Assembly: GCA_947471745.1 (NCBI GenBank)
Contig: CANJKZ010000010.1
Coordinates: 6,526,501-6,590,500 of the forward strand
Length of the DNA: 64,000 nucleotides
Direction of reading: 5' to 3'
Origin: Closterium sp. Naga37s-1
Lineage: Eukaryota; Streptophyta; Zygnematophyceae; Desmidiales; Closteriaceae
Under the pieces are notes generated by a model that was not told the DNA's origin, ran no database searches, and saw only the letters and a program-made list of their open reading frames with translations. Positions 56,541-64,000 of the stretch are shown piece after piece. The position numbers were made by a program, and so were the translations under genes. Every line of letters starts with the position of its first letter. Within the stretch, counting starts at the first letter, position 1.

Positions 56541-57052
56541 CCGCGCCGCCCAGGCCGAGCCGGGCCGCCCAGCCCAAGCCGCCCTGCCCAACTCGAGCCG
56601 CCCTGCTGCTGGTGCTAGTGTTGGTGCTGGTGGAGATGCTGCTGGGAGTGCTAGAGGTGCCGCCACCCAGCTCCACCGAGCCGCTCTGCTGCTACTAGTG
56701 CTGCTGCTGCTGTTCGTGCTACTGCTGCTGCTGGTGGAGGTGCTGCTGGCAGTGCTGGAGGTGCTGCTGGTGCTGGAGGTGCTGGAGGTGCGACTGGGAG
56801 TGCTGGAGGTGCTGCTAGTGCAGGAGGTGCTGGACCTATTACTGACTGTCACTGCCTGTCATGGCCACTATCACGGCAGTTGCACCGGCTAGGGGTGGAC
56901 AGCGACGGTCACTGCCTCTCCTGGACGACCCCACCCCTCAGCAGCTTCGCGAGTGGGTTCTTTAGCGAGCCCGTTCAGGTCGTGGAGGCTTTGGTTTTCT
57001 GCGAACTACACGGAGGCAGCAGCAGAGTTAGCAGGAGACCTTCTCTCCGCAG

Positions 57053-58686
57053 GTGCTTAGTGAGTTGGTTCCTCAGCGATGTGTCACTGGTTCTGTCGAG
57101 GCTGCTGCACTAGGTGCTAGTGAGTGTGCTGCCGCACTAGGTGCTAGTGAGTCAGCTGCAGCTCTAGGTGCTAGTGAGTCTGCTGCAGCTTTAGGTGCTA
57201 GTGCGTCTCCCGCCACATGTCCTGCCTCAGTTGAGGCCTTGCACACTTTCACACTTGACTCAGGCGCGTCAAGTTGCTTTTTTCGTGACTGCACCACACC
57301 CACACCACTTGCTGCACCCGTACCAGTCTCACTATCTGACCCCACTGGGGCCTAGTAGTCGCACGAACCTCCACTGTCCTCCCGTGTCCAGCAGTCCCCT
57401 CCGGTTCTCTGTCAGGTCTCCACCTCCCCACGTTCTCGACGAACTTGGTGAGCAACGCTTCCATTCAAGATGTCTGGGTTGATACCTTTATTCCTGGAGG
57501 GCAGCGTGTGGCAATCTGTACGTGCTCCCGGACTGGCCGTCACCTTGCTACGTTCACTCGACGGCCTAGGTCTAGTCTGTACACACTGACCACTGCGTCT
57601 GCACAGGTGGCAGAGGCCGTTCAGGTGGCTGCGTCGAGTCAGGTGTCTGCGTCTGGTCAGCTTGCAGCGTCTTGCTCGTGTCGGGTACTCTCCCACCACA
57701 CTCTCCTCTGGCACCACCGCCTCGGTCACCCCTCACTGCCGCGTCTCCGCAGCATGCACTCCTGTCTCCTTGTCTCTGGGCTTCTCAGGTCCCTGCCCTC
57801 CCTCCCGCGCTCGCCTGCACCGCCCTGCATTCCCTGCGTCGAGGGGCGGCAGCGCGCCGCTCCTCACTCCTCCGAGTTTCCTCCGACCACTGCTCCTCTG
57901 CAGACTCTCCACATGGACGTGTGGGGCCCGGCACCCCTCGGTGGAATGGACCAGGAGCGCTACTTCATGCTGGTTGTTGACGACTACACACGCTACACCA
58001 CTGTCTTCCCCTTGCGGCGCAAGGCAGACGTCAGCGGTGTTTTGATCTTTGGATCCGTACTACTCGTCGCCAGCTGCGCGAGCGGTTTCGTCGGGACTTG
58101 CCAGTCCTACGTCTGCACTCTGACAAGGGCGGTGAGTTCTATTCTGGCCTCCTTGAGGAGTTCTATCGAGACGGAGGCATCCGCCAGTCGTTCACGCTTC
58201 CGGCCTCTCCTCAGCAAAATGGGATTGCTGAGTGTCGCATTGGCTTGATCATGGAGGTTGCTCGTACCTCCATGATCCATGCGGCTGCTCCCTATTTTCT
58301 GTGGCCGTTTGCAGTCCGATACGCAGCGCATTAGTCCAACCTCTGGCCCTGTGTCTCTTTGGCAGAGACCTCGCCCACACTCCGTTGGATGGGATAGGTT
58401 GGCGATGCGTCAGCGTTTCGGGTCTGGGGCGCGCTCTCCCTTGTTCGCGGTACCACCGCGAACAAGCTCTCCCCTCGTGCCTTCCTTGGCTTCCCCACCG
58501 ACGCCCCGCCGTGGCAGTTCTACCACTTGCGCGCGCGTCGAGTCTTCGCCTCCCAGGACGTCACCTTTGACGAGTCTGTCTGTTACTACAGGCTACACCC
58601 GCACGCGTCCCACCCGGTCCCCCTCGCGCCTCTCTTCCTGGTACCAGTCCCCCCCCCGGTAGACCCACTCCCCCCGCAGGGTCCTG
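57053..58686 (+). pseudogene. C0 pol fragment: protease and integrase
   Basis: ALGASES repeats precede the protease (LDSGASSCFFRDC, about 57260). A TAG follows near 57353. The next frame carries GAG-pre-integrase (LLWHHRLGHPSLPRL) and integrase (HMDVWGPA, VVDDYTRYTTVFPL). Frameshifts near 58040-58100 split off LRLHSDKGGEF, and in the third block the catalytic-Glu motif reads GIAECR, so the Glu is kept. The hinge ends PPQGP at the G2 junction. Polyglycine and RT sequences are absent. Confidence 0.85.
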
Positions 58687-58936
58687 AGAATTTCGACCGT
58701 CGGATCGATTCAAATCTCAACGGCCCCGAGAATTTCGCCCAAAAAAGTTGGAATTTGGAGCGTCGGATCGAATTTCTTCTCAACGGCCGAGATCAGACGC
58801 GAATTTCGACTTAAGGAGAATAACGCGACCTACAGAATCAGCCCTCGTCATTTCTGCAGTCAACTCGACTCACAGTAAGATGACCATCGCCTAAGTTTCA
58901 TATATTTTTGTCGCAAATCTTCTTATAAATCGCCAA

Positions 58937-61873
58937 ATGGAGGAAAACGGTGATAATTCCGTACGGAAAATTACGGAGTTACACACCGGCCTGGACCAGA
59001 CGCGAGCGGCACTCCAGCGAATAGAGGAGCTTCTTGCGAACCAGACGGCAGCCGCCACGGCAGCATCGAACGCAGCGGCGAATGCAGCAGCGACGTCAGC
59101 AGCTGCGGCGGCGACACCGACACTTAACCCAGCAGCAGCAGCAGCGGCTACAGTGAATCTTGAGGCGGCACGTCCGAGGCTACCGGAGACGTTCAATCCG
59201 AATGCGAGAGACACTGACGTTCGTCGATTCATTGCGACTCTCGAAATTTACTTCGAGGCCGTTGGCTGTACGACCCCGACACACGATGTAATGCGGATTC
59301 GGCTCGCAGCGACACTGTTACGAGGCCCGGCGCTCGAGTGGATTTACAATAGCAACGAGGTCCAAGGCGAGGGGTCATGGACGCAGTTTCGGGAAGCTTT
59401 AATTCAACGTTTCGAACCAATCAACTCCAGCTACATGGCGCGGCAGCAGATTCATCGGCATAAACAGTTCGGCAGTGTAACACAGTACAAGCAGCAGATG
59501 GAGAGCCTCTTCAACCGAATTACCGACCTGACCGAAGGGGAAAAAATCCAAGCGTATACTGAGGGGCTAAAGATGGAATTCCGCCGACAGGTGATTGCCG
59601 CAAACTACAACAACTACCGCGACATGGTGTGTGCAGCAGAGAGATTTGATGCGCTAATGCGATGTGAGCCCGAGACACGACGCCACGTGCCGAACAGATC
59701 ATTCGACACGAAGCGATCGGCACCACCCACGACCGCCGACCTGATGGATATGGACAAGATCGACGCGAAGCAGCGGCCGACAAAATATGAGAAGTGCGAA
59801 TTTTGCGGCGCAGCAGGACATCGATTCTTAGCGTGTTGGAAAATGAAGAAGGCACGAGCGGAGCTACAGGGCAACAACAGTGCGACATCCACGATGGCGA
59901 AAAAAGGAGGACACGATGGCGCGAATTTAAAACGCCACGACCGGCCGGAAACAGGGGAAATCGCCGAGACAAATGGAGGCTCCGCGAAACAAGACTCTGC
60001 ACCGACCGGGAAACTCCAGCCGGACACCCCCGAGAGTAAGAATATTCCCTCTCGAGGTTTTCAAGCCTTTAAAAAATCCAGGGGAGATTTCGAGGCCAAG
60101 AAAAAGCCTTCAGACATTATTCAGGTACCTGAGAAGTTGGGCAAACCACTCCAGAGCGTTGAAAAGGGTCGTGCGTTCCAAGGAGTTCATATTCTCTCCC
60201 CGCAGCATAGTGTTAAGGCTCCCCATTGCCCACAGGAGAAGCCTACACAGCTGCAAAGGCTTAAGGGAAGGTTCCAGGCCAAGACGAAGCTGAATCGGCC
60301 TCGGATAAATCCTTCTAACCCTGCTCAGTTGGAAACTGATATGGAGTCAGCAGCTTCGAGCGCAGGACCGAGGGATGATCTATTCGACGTACCCTACGAT
60401 CCTATAAGCGAGACCATCTACGGTTACTCGGAACAACAAAAACCACTACTACTCGAGGTGATCTGCAATGGGCGACGCCTCCAGGCAATGGTGGACAGTG
60501 GTGCGTCCCACTCGGTGTGCGACCACGGGACGTTGGAGAAAATTGGAGAATTTTCAGAGGAGACCAAGTTCTCCGCAACAATGATGGACGGCACGAAACT
60601 TCCCATCCACGGCGAAGCATCACTGCAGCTACACATAGGGGCGCTGAGGTGGAAGCCGACGTTGCCGATCACAATCATCAAGGGTTTAGATTTCATCTTG
60701 GGGCGAGATTTTCTGAAGCGGTTCAACCTCGAGATCGACTGGGTCAACCGGAAAACGTGCATCTACAACAACGGGAAACGAGTGGAGCTGCGAAGCTGGA
60801 CGGATACAGGGAGCGTTCCTGAAACGACACTGGCACGGTTCGAACGGACAGTGAACGAGAGTAACACGGGTTACTTAGCACTGGTTATGGCAGCAGCAGA
60901 GGAGGAGGTCTTGGAGCAGTACAAGGATATAATGCCCGACGACCTACCCGCAGGCGTACCTCCAGCACGCACCCACGAGCACGAGATCGTGGAGGAACCA
61001 GGTGCGAAACCCGACTCACGTGCACCATACCGACTGAGTCCGACTGAACTGACAGACATGAAAAAACAGATAGAGTATCTACTGGACAGACAACTGATCC
61101 GCCCATCCACCTCTCCCTACGGTGCACCAGTTCTCCTCACTCCAAAGCCAGACGGTAGTTTACAGATGTGCATCGACTACCGCGCACTGAACAAACAGAC
61201 AACACTGACTACAGCGCCAGTACTCATCCTACCGGATCCAGACAGAGACTACGTGGTGGAAGCAGACGCTAGTGACCAAGCAGTCGGAGCAGTACTGATG
61301 CAGCATCACGAACGCAGTTTGCAGCCCATCGCCTACCTCAGTAAGAAGTTGTTACAGTGGGAGAAAGACTTAGCTGTAAGGAAGGGTTCAGGAAAGATTT
61401 GGGTACCGAATTATGCCCCGCTACGGCAGATCCTATTGGAGGAGTTTCACGACATACCTTACGCGGGACATTTCGGGAGCAACAAGACGTTAGCAGGGAT
61501 AGCGAAGTATTACTACTGGCCCGGGATGGCAGCAGACGTGCAGCAGTTCGTCACCTCATGCGACACGTGCCAGCGGATGAAGAGTAGCAAGCAGAAAAAA
61601 GCAGGGTTACTTCAGCCTCTACCCGTACCGGAGCAGCCATGGCAGGTCGTTAGCCTCGACTTCATCACAGGACTTCCTTCGACCTCACGGGGGCACGATT
61701 CCATCCTCGTAGTAATCAATAAGTTCTCCAAAATGGGTCACTTCATACCGACCAACGCCACAGCTACAGCTGAAGCAACTGCTCGCCTCTTCTTCGACCG
61801 CATCATCACCATCCACGGCATCCTCGCTACACTCATCTCAGACAGAGACCCCAAATTCACGAGTAAGTTCTGA
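58937..61873 (+). pseudogene. G2 gag-pol frame with internal deletions
   Basis: ATG 58937, 978 codons. It encodes gag (Ala-rich N-part, FREALIQRFEPINSS), a CX2CX4HX4C knuckle from residue 287 (CEFCGAAGHRFLAC), and protease with [12 protein letters not shown] (Asp near residue 520). RT is present only to DYRALNKQT and then joins TLTTAPVLILPDP at about 61200, removing the catalytic YLDD core. A second deletion joins LSKKL to LLQWEKD at about 61350, removing most of RNase H. The integrase zinc domain and the first half of the core follow. Both deletions keep the frame. TGA 61871-61873 replaces the Trp of TSKFWKEL. It gives the best view of an intact gag-protease for this family. Confidence 0.92.
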
Positions 61874-62720
61874 AAGGAGCTCATGGGACTGTTGGGGACA
61901 AAGCTTGCAATGTCTTCAGCATACCACCCCCAGACTGACGGACAGACAGAGCGACTCAATCAAGTGGTTGAACAGTTACTGCGCACAGCTTGCAAGGACG
62001 ACGTCAGCCACTGGGACACACAGTTACCGACCCTAGAGTTCGCGTACAACAACGCATCACATGCGGCCACAGGGAAAACTCCTTTTCTTCCTGTGTTACG
62101 GACGGGAACCACTCACACCACAGCAGCCAACCACACCGGCACACGTCCAAGCCGCACATGACTTCGTCACCACCATGCAGCAGCTATGGGAGAAGACTCA
62201 GCAACGACTCACCACGATGCAGACCTCCCAGAAGCAGTATGCCGATCGTCAGCGACGTGATCACTAAGTAGCAGTCGGAGATCAGGTGCTTCTTGACACG
62301 CGCAACTTGAACCTGTCTCACCTCCCATCCAAACTCCGACCTCGCTTCTGTGGTCCTTTTCTCGTTGAGGCACAGGTGACACCAGTTACATTCCGCTTGC
62401 GCTTACCAGATACATGGAAGCTTCACAACGCTTTCCATGTTCAGCTACTGAAGCCCTACAAGGACCCCAACCAACAGTTCCAGGGACGGCAGCTACCGCC
62501 ACCACCATCGGATCTCGTACAGGATGAACCAGAGTACGAAGTGGAGCGCGTTCTCACTCATCGGCGCCGCGGCGGCAAGACCCTCGAGTTCCTGATACGC
62601 TGGCAGGGATACGACCCCACTGAGGACAGTTGGGTTGCAGAAGCTGATATGGGCAATGCACGCCGTGCTCTCAAGGACTATCTTGTCAAGCAGGGTGTAT
62701 CTCACGCCACCCAGCTTTGA
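61874..62720 (+). pseudogene. G2 integrase end and chromodomain
   Basis: Continues with AYHPQTDGQTERLNQ. An extra T near 62084 shifts the frame (KTPFLPVL), and a TAA at 62266-62268 interrupts RRDHSVAVGD. The final block (62286-62720) holds LPSKLRPRFCGPF and a complete chromodomain (YEVERVLTHRRRGG, FLIRWQGYDPTEDSWV). It ends at 62720 just before the polypurine tract GAGGGGGGGAC. Confidence 0.9.
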
Positions 62721-62730
62721 GGGGGGGACG

Positions 62731-63097
62731 TGTGAGAGTACGACAGCTTATGCCAGCAATGATTGCTTGCCTTACTTTATTATGCTATTTCTAGCATAGG
62801 ATAATTATATGCATGCATGAATTGCTTGATTTCCTAGGCTAGGTGCTTTCCTATATTTTATTATAGTTATAGCACCGAGCTAGGTTGCGTGCACCGAATT
62901 CTGGCTTTTCGGCTGCCACCGAATTGCCTTCTACCGAATTCGGTAAGGATCTGTTCGGGACGCTTCGCGGCCCGCGGAACCTTCGCGTAACACCTGGTTA
63001 CGGGGCCTTGTGTCGAGCCTATATATAGCCTCGTGTTGTACCCAGGTGATCATTCAGTTACAATTCTCTTTTCTGAGCTCGATCCTAGATCCTCACA
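62731..63097 (+). repeat. G2 3' LTR
   Basis: 367 bp, TGTGAGAGTACGACAGC to GATCCTCACA; slightly shorter than the G1 LTRs (small deletions near 62905 and 63055). Confidence 0.93.
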
Positions 63098-64000
63098 TCC
63101 TGGCAGCTGAGAAGAGTATAGTCGCTGTAGGAGCTTCTCGTGGTGACCCTCGTACCCCCTTCTTTGAGGGGTGCTCCCCCTCCCCCCGTTTGCCCTCTGT
63201 TGCCTCTGCTGCTGCGGTCGACCTCGTTGGCACCGAGTCGGTCGGCGCTGCGTCTGCCCCTAGCGAGAGACGCTGCAACGGCAAGGGCAAGGGGCGAAAG
63301 GGCGCTGGAGGGGCTGGCGGGGGCGGTGGAGGTGGCGGTGGAGGCGGCGGAGGGGGTGGGGGTGGCGGTGGGAGTGGTGGCGGGGGTGGGGGCTTCGGTG
63401 GCGGCGGTGGAGGCGGAGGCGGCGGCGGCGGTGGCGGTGGGAGCGGAGGAGGCCGCGGTGGCGGCGGTGGCGGTGGCGGCGGTGGAGCTGGTCGGGGTGG
63501 CGCTGTGCAGCGGGGCAGCTTCGGTGGTGGTCAGCGCCAGCAGCAGCAGCGCACTCGTGAGACCCCGCCCCCCCAGCAGCTTCGTGAGTGGTACGCTGCG
63601 CGTCAGCGGGGTGGGGGTGCTGGTCCCTGTGCCTACGTCCTGCGTACCGGCGACCGCACTAGTGAGCCGTGCGGTGGCCCGCACACCACCCAGCGCTGCT
63701 TCGGCCGCCTGACGGACACCTGGCGTCTCCAGTTCCCTGACGCCACTGAGATGCCTCGTTGGGGCGAGTTGCTTAGGTCGGGGGTTGCTATCTTTGATCT
63801 TGATTATGATGCTATTCTTGCTGCCATGTATGTTGTGTCTACTAGTGATGAGGGTGATAGTTACCTGTGTGTTCCGCCTGACCCGAGCATTGAGGCTGCT
63901 GCTCTAGGTGCAGGTGAGGCTGCTGCTCTAGGTGCTAGTGCGTCTGCTGCTCCAGGTGCTGGTGAGTCTGCTCCCCCAGGTGCTGGTGAGTCTTCTCTCT
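63098..64000 (+). CDS. C5: copia gag fragment, continues past window
   Basis: Open without stop from CTG 63100 to the window end (300 codons) in the frame homologous to C1 gag. It starts mid-protein at LAAEKSIVAVGAS, then polyglycine (about 63310-63490), QQLREWYAARQRGG, the CX13CX3HX4C motif (about 63628-63700) and the LGAGEAAALGAS-type repeats before the protease. The 5' part, including any C-run, is absent because G2 borders it. It is closest to C1 by eye. Confidence 0.85.

Larger units (their letters stand above)
55567..58686 (+). mobile_element. C0: diverged, 3'-truncated copia element
   Basis: Starts with a recognisable but diverged C-family LTR (55567-55691) and runs through a repetitive leader, protease and integrase to the hinge. 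It ends at 58686, where chromovirus sequence takes over with no 3' LTR. Stops and frameshifts are numerous, so it is older than C1-C3. The exact left TSD cannot be checked without the right end. Confidence 0.8.
58687..63097 (+). mobile_element. G2: 5'-truncated Ty3/gypsy chromovirus
   Basis: Lacks the 5' LTR and the first part of the UTR; it begins in the UTR at AGAATTTCGACCGTC, fused to the C0 hinge. It has a long gag-pol frame, a broken integrase/chromodomain end and a full 3' LTR (62731-63097). The right flank is copia gag (C5), whereas the left is a copia hinge (C0), so this is not a simple insertion into one element. TCCTG occurs at both borders (58682-58686 and 63098-63102). Confidence 0.88.

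Overview
This is eukaryotic nuclear DNA, GC-rich and built almost entirely of repeats. Supporting signs are a giant short-unit satellite, a hAT transposase with GT-AG introns, Ty3/gypsy chromoviruses with chromodomains, and several Ty1/copia elements primed by initiator-Met tRNA (TGGTATCAGAGC-type sites). The mix suggests a green-lineage genome (streptophyte alga or land plant). That is inference from element types; nothing here fixes the species. I see no host gene I would call intact.

Layout. (1) 1-10156: an 18-bp satellite whose units come in two main flavours, A (GAGAGC) and B (GATATC), arranged in changing higher-order patterns. (2) 10157-12472: a second, small 18-bp minisatellite followed by unassigned sequence. 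(3) 12473-15158: a decayed, intron-containing hAT transposase. (4) 15159-16702: noncoding sequence with a tandem tRNA-derived SINE-like repeat. (5) 16698-54141: a nest of retrotransposons, resolved to the base by target-site duplications (TSDs). The outermost is a minus-strand chromovirus, G0 (16703-54136, TSD CGCGA). Three plus-strand copia elements sit inside G0: C1 (17136-30209, TSD GAGAG), C2 (33476-47419, TSD ATATC) and C3 (48227-53353, TSD AATTT). C1 contains chromovirus G1 (23583-29277, TSD GCTAT), which contains a solo LTR (27420-27798, TSD GGAGC). C2 contains a copia of another lineage, C4 (35810-42311, TSD CTGGT). (6) 54142-55566: degenerate noncoding DNA. (7) 55567-58686: a diverged, truncated copia, C0. 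(8) 58687-63097: a 5'-truncated chromovirus, G2, with in-frame deletions in its polymerase. (9) 63098-64000: part of a copia gag, C5, running off the window.

How the parts relate. Most elements carry inactivating changes (nonsense codons, frameshifts, microhomology deletions), but several LTR pairs are nearly identical, so the nest is young and probably still growing. LTR divergence falls from the outermost element (about 14 differences in 370 bp for G0) towards the inner ones (G1 LTRs differ only by a TA indel), matching the nesting order. G1 lost most of gag, C3 lost leader, gag, protease and most of integrase, and G2 lost its reverse transcriptase core, so mobilisation in trans by relatives is likely. 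A satellite next to a chromovirus and copia nest is typical of heterochromatin (pericentromeric, centromeric or subtelomeric); which of these it is cannot be told from sequence alone.
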